Below, piece after piece: positions 1 to 11,000 of a stretch of 64,000 nucleotides of DNA (the stretch's first letter is position 1; each line of letters starts with the position of its first letter). Made by a program: the position numbers and the translations under genes. Source of the DNA: Gyrodactylus bullatarudis (lineage: Eukaryota > Platyhelminthes > Monogenea > Gyrodactylidea > Gyrodactylidae); NCBI GenBank assembly GCA_012064415.1, contig SSNU01000086.1:279441-343440 (forward strand). Reading direction: 5' to 3'. The notes beneath the pieces are model-generated. The model had not been told where the DNA came from. It ran no database searches and worked only from the letters and a program-made list of their open reading frames with translations.

Positions 1-715
1 ATGGATCAGTGATAACAATTAATTTCAAAATTTGAATTAAATTTCTATATCTCTCTTTTTTAAACTGGTACCGTATTACCATAAGGAATCCTTATTAAGG
101 ATATCTCTCCCAAGACAGATTTATCAATGATTCTATTGTGAAATTCAATAATTAATTAATTTCCTCCTATTATTGAATTAAAAGTAAACTGACAAATCAC
201 TATACAGAACAAAATTAAGAAATAATACAAACCTAGTTTCATATGGAGCTTGGGATTTTTAGGCAATAAACTTCTGTACTTATACTGTTTGCTAAGTAAG
301 AAGATCAAAAAGGACCTGAGTTGGGAACTAGCCCACGACTTATCTTTCAAAGACGCTAGCCTATGCAGCAGCACATTGTTTCCAGATAATATGTTTTCAA
401 GACCATAAAGTTTGAATATTTTGATAATCAGTTACTTGTCTAAGAAAAAACTTTTGATCATTCTCTCATCAGAGAGCAAGTTCAAAAAAAACTTCAAAAT
501 ATCTTAGAAGTATGCTTAAATATTGATTCTAGTAAAATAATTTTTCTTCGTCACGATCTAGATTTCAAAAGTTCTTGATGAAAAAAATTCCCATCTTCAT
601 GTTTACTCCCAGCTTTATATTAAACTTTTAAAGAGATTTACCTAAAAACATGAAATAAAACATAAGTAATACTGTATTTAAAATTGTTCAACTAACGTTA
701 ACCAAATTAACTTAC
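1..715. other. Probable intron of the channel-subunit gene, repeat-bearing
   Basis: No convincing exon is seen. A 72-codon open frame on the minus strand (156-374) has only a GTG start and no family resemblance. Bases 541-620 resemble the end of the dispersed family found at 32.7, 40.8, 54.9 and 60.2 kb (CCCATCTTCAT motif). Confidence 0.4.
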
Positions 716-1273
716 CTGCAAGTTGTGATATGAGGAATATGTACTAAAGGAGTCATAAAGAAATACAGCTCTTGTCTCGTTGGTTCTATTCCATCGGTAG
801 GACTCCCTCCCTTTCTTGTATGCTTCCATCTTCATAGGGGAATCTTTAGGATACTTGATATCCCCACTTAAATAATTTTTGTAGTGTCCTTCTGAAATTG
901 GGGTATAGTACACTTTGATGCGAAGACATGGGAAATTACTTCTTTCCTTTGAGCATTTATTTTCACACGTACTTGATCGGGTTATTTCACTATTGTCAAA
1001 TTTACAAAAACCCGGCTCGAATACGGATTCTGATAAATATGGCTTTATGACTAATTGAATTAGGATACATTCAACTATGAGTGTTGTCGATATAAAAGTA
1101 GCACAGGCCAAATAGACAAATTTAAGAAATTCTGGCGAGAAGAAACGAAGACGATTCTTTGTCTTTATACCAATAGTCCCTTGATAACTGACATTGTCGA
1201 GGTTAAAACTTTTTGTACGACTTGAATTGCGAATGTCCCGAACGACTAAATTATCGAATGTATGCTTTGGCAT
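716..1273 (-). CDS. TipE / BK-beta-like ion channel auxiliary subunit, first coding exon (partial gene)
   Basis: This exon encodes the first 186 residues of a small membrane protein. It reads from an ATG at 1273, with an in-frame stop 21 codons upstream, down to 716, where TTGCAG/GTAAG is a strong splice donor in phase 0. Residues about 49-78 form one hydrophobic transmembrane segment. They are followed by a cysteine-rich extracellular stretch (FCKF, CENKCSKE, FPCLRIKV) with an N-R-T glycosylation sequon. One membrane segment followed by a Cys-rich loop with a C-x3-C and PC-x-x-V pattern is what TipE-family sodium channel subunits and KCNMB-type BK channel beta subunits show. Both families have a second transmembrane segment, which must lie in later exons. 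I found none in 1-715, so the gene probably continues outside the window. The choice between TipE and BK-beta is inference. Confidence 0.5.
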
Positions 1274-3554
1274 AATTCTCAGGAAGCATCTCTTGTCAGC
1301 TTCATGGTTCTTGTTTCTAACAATCCACTCTCTTCACTACTCTAGAGATTAAAATCACACAGATATGAGTATATAATTTTTTTTCAGTTTTCCTTCCTAT
1401 ATTATAATTCCCTGTTAGACACAAACTGAGAGAAAGATCAGTAAAAAAGTTTATCAAATGCCTTATGTGTGTGTTTATGCCTGTTCATCTCACAATCAAG
1501 GATTGCCTACTTGTGATTGGTCGATTTATGAGAACTAAACAACTGATGAAATGGAAAATAAAGAGACTGTAGTTTATAGACTCTATCCTATCATAGGCTA
1601 ATAATACATCTGTGAGGTACGTTATGAATGAGGATCATAATGCAATAATTTTTCGCAATGATGAATGATCGTAATCATAATCGACGTATCTCCTCACGCA
1701 TACTAACAGGAACAACAAGGTGAATACTCACTCAGGAGTAGACGACACACAGTTGAAAGAATAATATACTGAATAAAAACGTTTACGTGCAATGCATTAG
1801 ATTATATTCACCAAATACATTTAGAATAGATATATTTACATACATATATAATATATTATTGTATCCCTATTATATATAGTCTTGAGAGAATAGATGTTTC
1901 CTCTAAAATGTACTACGCACATATGGAAATGTACAAGATATGTTTTATCTTGGGGGATTATTCATAGGATCTGAAAGAGATTCATTTCGATTTAAAAAGA
2001 TTTCTCCCTTCACGAGAGAGAAAAGCATAAATCAAAATCTTTCAGGGATAAAATTATCAAATTTTTAAACCTACAGAAAATGGTTTCTTTAAACTTTTCT
2101 CATGTTTTTTTGCTAGTTCTAGATGGCTTAGTATGTTGATACGTAAATTTGGTTGATATGACAGAACTCTCAATTTTTTCATCAAGAAAGATTTTTAGGA
2201 ATCCAGCTCAAGTTGACTACTTTTATCAAAAAAATTCCGGAAAAAATCATTTTATGAAAAATATGGTCATTTTTCAAATTTTTATTTGGCGCCGAATTCC
2301 ATTTTTCGGAACTTTGAGCTGAAAATTTTTATTGACTTGGTTAAAAGAGGCTTTTTAGGATCAAAGTTAGACAAGAAAATCACTTATGTTAATTCTGTTT
2401 TAAATGCATAACCTCATTATCGTTTGGGATTTCTTGATCATTTTCACTTCTTGAAAATGGTGGATTTGACGAATATTTATTGGCGATATTTGGCTCCCTT
2501 GTCAAACTATATAAGTGGCTTACATTAATTTTGATTAAACGCGCGTACGATGGTCTAGTTGAAAAAATTATCTCGACTTGCTTTATTTTTAAAAATCGAC
2601 ATGCATTTACATTTAAACACCGTTCTTCTTCAAAATAATTATTAAAACAAGTTAGAACTTCGGTATTCTTGTGAAATATTTTTTTTTAGTTGAAAAGATA
2701 ATTCAAATTAGATAATAATTAAAACTAAAATTCAAGAGTTTACAAAATGTCTAAAAGATACCTTCTTCTCTGCAAGAGTCATTTCTAATTTCAATAGGAA
2801 TATATCATCGATGAATAGATTAAAAATTTTATCGCAGTTTCTTTAAGAGGGCAGCCATTGACTATAATTTTTCTTATCTTTCTCGTGATTTGCATAGAGT
2901 ATTGTTTTTTTTGAATCCATGATGACTCCTCAGTGAGCCTTTTTACATCATTTCTAAGGATTCTTTTGGGTGGGAAATGCTGCTAAAAAGATCTGACCAA
3001 ATGATAATCTGATAAGGCGGATACTCTAAATATTCAAGACCAATTTCGTTACGTCTCTCTGGAACCATGAGATCTTTCATTATACTACAGTGTTTAAAGT
3101 TTCAGTTTAATTCAAGTTTACTCTTTATCAATGTTATTATTTGATTGGGAAATGATGTTTCTAAATACAGAGATGGCATGAGAAAATTTCTAATAGAAAT
3201 CAATACTTTCCAAGTGGATTTCATACAACTGGGATAAATATTGACTGATCCTCTAACGATTGTACTCTGTTTAAATCATACAATCTTGTGGAGATTTCGC
3301 TAAATTATGCATTCTCGTAAGGCTATTTGATACAAAGCTGGGTGATTTATGATTTATACTAAAACTACTAAAGAATGGAATATGGTGAAGATTCTTTTGA
3401 AATTCAAATCATAAAACCCACTTTTAATATAAGCCTTTTATCATCTTTTGAGGAAAAACATGAGATTTTTCAAAATTCTGTTTTTCTTGATCTTTGAACT
3501 AAAAATATTTTAATTTTGAACAAAGTAGTTATTCAGGGAGCTGTTCGGCATAGA
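1274..3554. other. Gene-poor stretch with one dispersed-repeat copy
   Basis: Nothing here reads as a host gene. Bases about 2215-2370 are a minus-orientation copy of the GGCGCC-core dispersed repeat (TTTGGCGCCGAATTCC at about 2285). The 5' UTR and promoter of the channel-subunit gene should lie just after 1273, but I see no decisive signal. Confidence 0.4.
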
Positions 3555-3833
3555 TTGTCTTCTACGGGGTTCTCTCGCTGCCTGACTAGGTTGTCTTCTG
3601 GCTTGTATTTGGTTACCTTTAGGATTATAAAAAGAAAAAGGAAAAGAGGGTGTAGTATTATAAGAGTTTAAATTATAAAAATAGTGATTATTAATAATAA
3701 TCACTATTTTTATAATTTAAACTCTTATAATACTACACCCTCTTTTCCTTTTTCTTTTTATAATCCTAAAGGTAACCAAATACAAGCCAGAAGACAACCT
3801 AGTCAGGCAGCGAGAGAACCCTGTAGAAGACAA
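3555..3833. repeat. Near-perfect 279-bp hairpin (snap-back inverted duplication)
   Basis: Two 138-base arms (3555-3692 and 3696-3833) are reverse complements with a single visible mismatch (about 3566) and only three bases (AAT) between them. Read outward from the centre, both arms carry the same coding-like frame (YNPKGNQIQARRQPSQ motif), so the unit looks like a copied piece of a protein-coding element. I do not recognise that protein. Confidence 0.85.
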
Positions 3834-5157
3834 ACTAAAAATATTTATTGATTTGAAGAAGTTTTTCGAGTTCCAGATTAGACAAAAGATTCTTCCCTTC
3901 GAATGATAAAAGTGAGTCTCATAATTTGGATTTTATAACATCTTCATCGTATTCGTCTTCGTGAGAAAAAAATTTGACCAACTTAAGGTGTATTTCCAAG
4001 AATCAAATTAGGTTTTTAACAATTTTAAAAAATTTTCTCAGAGAAGAAATAAAAGCAGGCTTTTAAATTATCCGGCTGTGAACTCATCTTCGTATTCAGC
4101 TGCTGTAATGTTTTCTTTGATCTCTTTAGACTGTAAGCTTCTTTAGAAACAGCAGGCTCACAACTCTTGAAGGCCATCCGGCTAAAACCCTGATCTGAAT
4201 TCTTATGAAAACTTAATTAACTTATCGGATAAATTTGGTTGAAACTTTCTTGTGAATATCAAGAAAACTAAGGATTCAAACGGCCTGATATTGAATTTCC
4301 TTTAATTTTAAATAAAAAAACGCAATTTATTCTAGGCTTCAACGTGGTCTATAGACAGATATGAATTCTTATTTTTGATTTAAAAATCAATTTTCATTAA
4401 TAAGTATATTTACTAATGAGTATTCCTTTTATTATTTATTTTGTAAAGGACAGAAATACCGTTAAAATTCAATTTTTAAGGGAAGTTTTGGAATGAAATG
4501 AAAAATTTTAGATCTGGGAGTAAATTTTGTTGAAAAAAAATTATTCTTTTCTGATTTTTTAGAGTGAAGAATACAGAATGATCTCTAAAACAAGTCAGGG
4601 TAGAAAATGTTATTTTTTTCTCAAATTTCCTAAAAAAATTCTGATTTTCCGGTTTGGAAATCTCTAACTCGTCAAATAAACTTTGTGCAGTGCTTTGCCT
4701 TTCAATAGAGAAAAACATGAATGAGTTAGAAAAACCGAAGTGACATAATCTTGTTCAGGAATAAATTCTTAACAAAAGAGTAGAAGGAAAGTTTCTCTTG
4801 ACTCTTCTAGTTTCCGAGCTATTCAGAGTCAAAGTTTAAATTATCAAAAAAATGTTTTGTATTTATTCAGCATTATACTTAAAAGTAGGCTTATAAAAAT
4901 ATTTATCAACAAACCTGCTACTATAAGATGAAAATTTTCTCTCTATGCTTTACTTAGAAATAGAGTAGAGAAGTTCTAATAGAGATTTATAATCTTTTAT
5001 GATGCTTTCTTCTTATAAAATACTATCTCCAATGTAACTTGTTTAATTATATATTTAATTAGTTAAATATAGTGCATTTTTGACAAGATTGCTGACTCAG
5101 AAAAGCAAGTTTTTGTTTTCATCTTGATACAAACGATAATATTTTATAAAAATTTTA
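3834..5157. other. Gene-poor stretch with a fold-back family fragment
   Basis: Bases about 4688-4845 are a diverged copy of one arm of the fold-back element at 26485-27169 (shared AGTGCTTTGCCTTTCAATAG). A short minus-strand coding-like frame near 4085-4145 (AAEYEDEFTAG) has no supportable gene around it. Confidence 0.4.
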
Positions 5158-6015
5158 TTATATTCTTTCAAATATCATCATAGATGTGCCTCTCTTCTCC
5201 CGGGCAGCCTTCTGAGCTTCTTCTGTGCATCCATGACATAAATATCTGAGGATTTTATGCTCTTTAAAAGAAGCAATGAGTTCATCACGATTATTAATTG
5301 TTGAATACTTAGTAGGAATCACTTCAAGTAAGCTATCGTCCATTTCTTCGATAGTATTATCATCTGATGATTTCGTATCTGATATTTTATTACGGTCAAG
5401 AAAAGCTATTCGAAGTCGGACAAATACCTTTAATTTGAATAGAGGATGATTTGATAGACAGTTGAACATCCATTCAGACAAATCTTCAACATCTGTACCA
5501 GCATGAAGTAGACCTCCTTTCTTCAATAGGAAAGCATAATGTGATAAGAGAACTGGGGAGATAATTCTCCATTTAATTTTGAGTCTCTTGAAATGAGGAT
5601 CTGGATAGAGAAAGAACATCATATCCAAGCTTCCTTTAGAAAAATAATTAATCAGATTTTTCATTGCATTAGCTCGAATACATGCAACATTTAAATATGA
5701 GCCTTTATTATTTATTCTGGAGGCTTTAATTCTTTCTTGAACATAATCGGAAACTTTGAGTCGAATTTCGATGCCTACGGAACTCAGTTCAGGAAACACT
5801 TCACTTAATTTCATCAAAAGACCACCATAGCCACAGCCAATGTCAAGACAGGTTGGTTGTTTCGCAGATATACTATCGTAAACTCTATTCCAATCAACTC
5901 TAGAAGGGGAAATAGGAGGATCTAATCCATGATCTGACCACGGATTACAATGAGCTCTCTGACGGTATAATCTTTTGGAAGGTATAACAACCTGGGATTC
6001 TTGAACCATACTCAT
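5158..6015 (-). CDS. METTL1: tRNA (guanine-N7-)-methyltransferase catalytic subunit
   Basis: This single-exon gene of 285 codons encodes the METTL1/Trm8 enzyme. With WDR4/Trm82 it methylates guanosine 46 in the variable loop of many tRNAs, using S-adenosylmethionine. Family landmarks are present in order: KRLYRQRAH and NPWSDH near residues 14-29, the SAM-binding DIGCGYGG at 58-65, GIEIRLKVSDYVQERI at 81-96, RANAMKNL at 114-121, the catalytic FLYPDPHFKR at 135-144 and KWRIISP at 148-154, TDVEDL at 174-179, and the C-terminal CTEEAQKAAR at 263-272. Between about 205 and 262 it has a poorly conserved insertion rich in Ser and Asp before that C-terminal motif. The minus-strand AATAAA (5159-5154) overlaps the stop codon. 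Its start lies 97 bp from the divergently transcribed V-ATPase gene. Confidence 0.97.
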   Translation of the reverse strand: MSMVQESQVVIPSKRLYRQRAHCNPWSDHGLDPPISPSRVDWNRVYDSISAKQPTCLDIGCGYGGLLMKLSEVFPELSSVGIEIRLKVSDYVQERIKASRINNKGSYLNVACIRANAMKNLINYFSKGSLDMMFFLYPDPHFKRLKIKWRIISPVLLSHYAFLLKKGGLLHAGTDVEDLSEWMFNCLSNHPLFKLKVFVRLRIAFLDRNKISDTKSSDDNTIEEMDDSLLEVIPTKYSTINNRDELIASFKEHKILRYLCHGCTEEAQKAAREKRGTSMMIFERI

Positions 6016-6112
6016 TGACGATGTTTGGCAATTCTTTTGATTTTTTGCTAAATAAAAACAAATATTGAAGAATGTTTAACTCAGTAACTAAAATTGAAAA
6101 TAAACACAGAAA
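6016..6112. promoter_or_regulatory. Shared head-to-head promoter, METTL1 / V-ATPase subunit d
   Basis: Only 97 bp separate the two divergent start codons, so both 5' UTRs and the core promoters must fit here or inside the genes. It is AT-rich, with no clear TATA arrangement. Confidence 0.6.
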
Positions 6113-7177
6113 ATGACGGATGTATTACCTCTTTCAACAATCAACTTTAATCAAGATAATGGTTACCTTGAAGGTCTCATAAGAGGCTTAAAGTGTGGTA
6201 TTCTTAAAGAGGCTGACTATTCTGCCCTTGTCCAATGCGATACATTAGAAGATTTAAAACTCCACCTTCAAGATACTGATTATGGAAATTTCTTGTCGAA
6301 TGAAGCTGAGCCATTGAGTGTTAACATGATTGAAAAAGGAATAAGAGATAAATTGGTTGCTGAATTCAATCATATCCGCAATCAAGCACTTGAACCATTG
6401 GCTAAATTCCTTGACTACATTACCTATGGTTACATGATTGATAATATCGTTTTATTAATCACGGGTACTCTTCACGAACGTCCAATTGTAGAGCTAATAC
6501 CAAAATGCCATCCTTTGGGCTCATTTCTTCAAATGGAAACTCTAAATATTGCCTCAACTCCGGCTGAATTGTACAATGCCGTTTTAGTCGATACTCCTCT
6601 AGCACCCTTTTTCATAAACTGTTTGTCAGAACAAGATCTTGACGAGAAAAACATTGAAATTATCAGGAATCGTCTTTACAAAACTTATCTAGAAGATTTC
6701 TATCAATTTTGTAAACGACTTGGTGGAACTACTGCTGATATCATGTGCGACATTCTTGCTTTCGAGGCTGATCGCCGTGCATTCATCATAACTGTGAATT
6801 CCTTTGGAACGGAACTTACTAAAGATGACCGAGCAGAATTATTTCCTAGGTGTGGAAAGCTTTATCCTGAAGGCTTGGCTGCCCTTGCTAAAGCCGATGA
6901 CTATGATCAAGTCAAGACAGTAGCTGAGTATTATGGAGAATACAAAAACATTTTTGATGGTTCTGGTGATGGTGTATCGGATAAAACTTTGGAAGATAAA
7001 TTCTTTGAGCATGAAGTTCAACTAAATATGGACGCTTTTCTTCAACAATTTCACTTTGGAGTCTTTTATTCCTTAGTAAAACTTAAAGAGCAGGAGATGA
7101 GGAACATTGTCTGGATTGCTGAATGCGTCTCACAAAAGCATAAGGTCAAGATAAACTCCTATATTCCAATTTTCTAA
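6113..7177 (+). CDS. ATP6V0D1: V-type proton ATPase subunit d
   Basis: This intact single-exon gene of 354 codons (human homologue about 351) encodes the V0-sector subunit d. That subunit caps the membrane c-ring and couples it to the central stalk of the proton pump in endosomes, lysosomes and plasma membranes. Near-identical family blocks run throughout: [17 protein letters not shown] near residues 15-31, [34 protein letters not shown]-type sequence, [65 protein letters not shown], and the terminal YIPIF. No start ambiguity: the ATG sits at the family N-terminus. AATAAA at 7287 supplies the poly(A) signal. The gene is divergent from METTL1 and convergent with VPS25. Confidence 0.98.
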   Translation: MTDVLPLSTINFNQDNGYLEGLIRGLKCGILKEADYSALVQCDTLEDLKLHLQDTDYGNFLSNEAEPLSVNMIEKGIRDKLVAEFNHIRNQALEPLAKFLDYITYGYMIDNIVLLITGTLHERPIVELIPKCHPLGSFLQMETLNIASTPAELYNAVLVDTPLAPFFINCLSEQDLDEKNIEIIRNRLYKTYLEDFYQFCKRLGGTTADIMCDILAFEADRRAFIITVNSFGTELTKDDRAELFPRCGKLYPEGLAALAKADDYDQVKTVAEYYGEYKNIFDGSGDGVSDKTLEDKFFEHEVQLNMDAFLQQFHFGVFYSLVKLKEQEMRNIVWIAECVSQKHKVKINSYIPIF

Positions 7178-7286
7178 TATTACTCTTGAAAGTGATATTA
7201 CCCTAAGCATAATTTAATGAATCGTGAAGACATTCTGTGATGATTAATTTATCCTATTAATAATTGTTATCAGTTACCGTTATACA

Positions 7287-7302
7287 AATAAATATATTTA
7301 TT
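7287..7302. terminator. Palindromic bidirectional poly(A) signal
   Basis: AATAAATATATTTATT is a perfect 16-base palindrome lying between two convergent genes. It gives AATAAA on the plus strand (7287-7292) for the V-ATPase gene and AATAAA on the minus strand (7302-7297) for VPS25. Confidence 0.75.
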
Positions 7303-7330
7303 GAAAAAAAGAAAATATTTTTTAGAAAAT

Positions 7331-7864
7331 TCACGTGAGAAAGAATTTAACACCTTCGTTATCTCCCATTATTTGAGCTTTATTCTCTTTTTCTAAATGT
7401 TTGAGGGCTTCTATGATAATTTTTTCGTCCAATCCATGAAATTTTTGTTCTTCTGTGTCTTCCCCATGTATAATCTCAAATATAGTACAAACCCCATTTG
7501 ACTGACCAACTGATATGGCCCAAGTAGAAATACACCTAGCAAGTTCACTAGCCGACAATGGTTTAATTAGGGCATCTTGGTGATTTTTATCAAGCCATTC
7601 CAGGTTTCCTCTCTTTTTTAGTTCCGAGAGAATGTGATCAACAAGTTCGGAATTGCAACTTCTTCTAATTTGATCATTTACAAAAGGCTTTGAATTCGTG
7701 AATGAATTAATCGAGACTTTACTCAATTTGTTTGCTTCGCAATAAGACACGATGAGTTGACACCAGAGGTCGGTTTGTTTCCTCCTGGTTTCAGGATTAG
7801 GCTGGAGAGTAAAGAATGGGGGGAAATTAAAGTTCCAAGGCCATTCAAAATCCATAACGAACAA
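7331..7864 (-). CDS. VPS25: ESCRT-II subunit VPS25
   Basis: This intact single-exon gene of 177 codons (human about 176) encodes VPS25, the two-copy winged-helix subunit of ESCRT-II. The complex recruits ESCRT-III (VPS20/CHMP6) during multivesicular body sorting. The N-terminal FEWPWNFNFPPFFTLQPN at 6-23 carries the PPFF motif that contacts VPS22/VPS36. GNLEWLDK at 87-93, GEDTEE at 134-139, FHGLDE at 142-147 and the C-terminal GVKFF at 171-175 are all family hallmarks. Translation could start at Met1 or at Met4 (MDFEWPW); Met4 aligns better with other animals. The 144-bp gap to the divergent WD-repeat gene suggests a shared promoter. Confidence 0.97.
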   Translation of the reverse strand: MFVMDFEWPWNFNFPPFFTLQPNPETRRKQTDLWCQLIVSYCEANKLSKVSINSFTNSKPFVNDQIRRSCNSELVDHILSELKKRGNLEWLDKNHQDALIKPLSASELARCISTWAISVGQSNGVCTIFEIIHGEDTEEQKFHGLDEKIIIEALKHLEKENKAQIMGDNEGVKFFLT

Positions 7865-8008
7865 AACAAGAATTGATGGAATTCATCCAGGTTTTAAATA
7901 TTCTTGAAGCATTTTTAAACTTGTAAACCAACTCCATAAAATATATTTTCTTGCATTTTATTAGTTTAATCAGAATATAGAAGCTAGAAGATAATAAAAA
8001 TAAAGAAA
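7865..8008. promoter_or_regulatory. Shared head-to-head promoter, VPS25 / WD-repeat gene
   Basis: The divergent start codons are 144 bp apart. This is the second short bidirectional interval within 2 kb. No specific element is recognised. Confidence 0.5.
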
Positions 8009-11000
8009 ATGAGATCATTTAATAACCAAGTTCTTGAAAGAATTAAGAGAATCAAGAGTTTCAAGTTTCTAAATTCAAATGAAATCGATTTAATTTTAAC
8101 TAAATACCGAAGAAAAAATGCCAAAATGACCAAATCGGAATTGATAAATACGATTCTTGAAATAAAATCTAGCTCTCCTGGCTCTAACTATTGGGAATAT
8201 GATTTGGAAGAATGCTTGAATATGCTTGACTCTTTTAATAGAGATTTAATAACTCTTGAAGAATTTCTTGAAGCCGTTCAAATTGGCCTAGATCTGAATG
8301 AACAATTGGACTCTTCGCGATCGAATAATCTTTCGATCAAAAGTATAAAAAGCTTTATAAAAAATAATGCTCTTTTGTCCCTGACAAACACTCAGGAAAA
8401 CTCTTTATGGTACATGACTTTAGATTTGATTTTTGTTCGAATGAAAAATGAAAGTGATACTAAGCGTTACAGAGAGCTTAGAGATGCTCAAGTTCGTCCA
8501 GTAGCAGCTACTTTCTTAGAAGAACCAAAGTATCTTGCCCTAGTTAACGATAATTATGACTTGTTGATATATGATACTGATTCATTAAAGAAATTTGTTA
8601 CATTCTGTAATATTAAAGAACACCCTAGCAATTTCACTTATCAATATTCTCAAAAATATAAGATTGGAAAATTCTTTTGGACCACCTGTGAGGGTAACAT
8701 GTCAATATTAAAGTTGAAAAATCCTCTTAAACGTTTTCAAGAAGTGAGAAAATTAAATATTTCGACACACTGGAAAATAGAGACCATCATGAAATTACAA
8801 GAGAAATTTCCCATTGAAATTTGTTTTAAAACAATCAAATTCAAATCAAATGAACTTATTTCAGATGTAGAATACATTGAAGATTGGAGTCGTTTTATAT
8901 TCTCTAGATTGTCGTGTAAATGTGCACTGACTATTTGTGAGTTTTTTATTTCGAAATATACTTGAAAGTAGACAGCTCAATGAAGATTTTTAAAAATATA
9001 TATAAAGTAATTACCAGTTTTGTATGTATAAAAGAAACTTTTTGTAAAAAAATTGGTAGAAGGATCATGGTTATCTCGTACAAAATGATGTAGTTCTTTG
9101 AAATCTGATTTATGGTGCTTAAAATTGAAAAGTTTAATTCTAAATCTGAATCTGAGGGGTTGTAATGTTTGAAGGAGGATAGTAAAACCGGTTGTGATTA
9201 TGTTCGATCGATGATGGCAGTTTTTTGATTAGAGCAATAGAAAATGCGAGTTTTTTAAGTCAAAAAGGAGTGAGATCAGTTGCTTCCACTATTTATTTTA
9301 GGGTTTGGTTGATAATAAAGGGATTCACTTTTAGCTTGATAAAGAAGTTTCTGATGACTTCGAACATAAGTCTAAATCTAAAATCCAAAGTTATTTTATA
9401 GCGAACAATATTTCAATGTTAGTACTAAAATAATTTTAGCAATGTGGGGAAAAGATTTTTTGAGACTTTTGAAAGCTCAAAGTAATCTACAATAGCATAG
9501 CAATTTTCTCCCAAAAAATTTTTAAGATCTGAAATTTTCATCGAGGTCTAATGTATAGGGCCTCAAGAAATTTGACCTAAAAACCAAATTTCTAGACCTA
9601 TAAACAACTTTTTAAATTTTTAGGTCATTTTTTAAGACCTCAAAAATTTTTTCCTAAAAAATGTATGCTACTTTCTAGTAGAAAAATTATCAAAGATTTT
9701 TATTATAATATAACATGATATGATATTCAAAACGATTCTCATTGAAGTTCCGGATCGGCGATAATATATGCTGCATAATCGAAAATGATCTTTCAATATC
9801 ACATGTGTTGCTTTGAGCATTCAATAGTTGATCGTACAGTTCTGGATTGATGTTGGAAAATTCGAAGTTGGCAGCATTACTTATTTCATTGTCATCGAGT
9901 CGTTTCTACAGATACCTTTTCAGATTGATAGGATCATTTTTGAAATTGACACCTTTCAGTAGTTCATATGCCGTTCTTATTGTAAATTCTTTGGCTTCAA
10001 ATTTCTTGATCATATCAGAAAGGATTGAATTTTTTATTTCTGTTAAATCTTTCACCAGATCATCTTGATTAACTGACTCTAATGCTTTCTTCTTTGTCTC
10101 ACTCTTTGTTTCCAAACCTTCGATGATGGACTTAACGTGACAGAAATTTAAAATATAATAATTTGTCGCCTCGAGCCAAGTTCCCCATCGTGTAATGATC
10201 GGTGTAGGAGGTTGACCTATGGCATCAAAAGCTGCTTGATGGTGACGATTCATCACTACTAAAGCTCTCACATTTGCAATGAGTCTGTTCACATTTGGGT
10301 ATGAGTCTTTAACCTTCATTGCACAATTATGAAGTAAGTGAGCAGTACAGGTAACATGAACTATTTTAGGATATATGCATCTTAAATGGCTTGTCGCTGA
10401 AGTATTGTATCTTGCTGCGTCCGTTAGAAAAAGATTTACATTTTCATTCTTTATTCCATAACTATTCACTGTTTCAATGAGTTGCTGTACAGTAGAAGTT
10501 GCTGTTGGAGAAATTTTGATTCTAATTGATCTTAGTAAATAGGAATCTTGCGGTTTTTCTAAAGTGCCACCTATTATATTGACATATTTGCATTGATTAA
10601 TCTCGGATTCATCAGTCATCAAAAAAAAACATTTTGACTTATGCTATTTAAACGTTTAAAAATGAATTTAAAGATGAGATTCTTGTATTTTAACAAGAAA
10701 ATGCGCCATACTATGTGACATAATCGACAATTTAATGACTAATTGTTAATGAAATTGATTATAATAATTGGTCGCTCCGAAATTCAGACCTAAACCCAAT
10801 AAATTACCTTCTGGGACTTTTATCTCAAAGATTTTATGCAAACGGGGAGCAGTTTGAAATTTCCTTTGAACATAACTCAAAATAATGTTAACAAATTAAC
10901 ACAAGATTAATAGTCCAAAAATAATTTGACATAATTGAATAATAGGAGAATTTTTAAGTTAATAAAGAGTGTTTCACATATTAGTTCGTTTTCAAAATCT

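Noticed and set aside
156..374. 72-codon minus-strand frame with a hydrophobic stretch, possible second exon of the channel-subunit gene
   Set aside because: It has a GTG start only, no acceptor that fits phase 0, and no cysteines in the expected pattern.
4085..4150. Minus-strand acidic frame AAEYEDEFTAG as a terminal exon
   Set aside because: No connected exons or family; too short to support.
6839..7021. Minus-strand open frame inside the V-ATPase gene
   Set aside because: Shadow of a highly conserved coding sequence.
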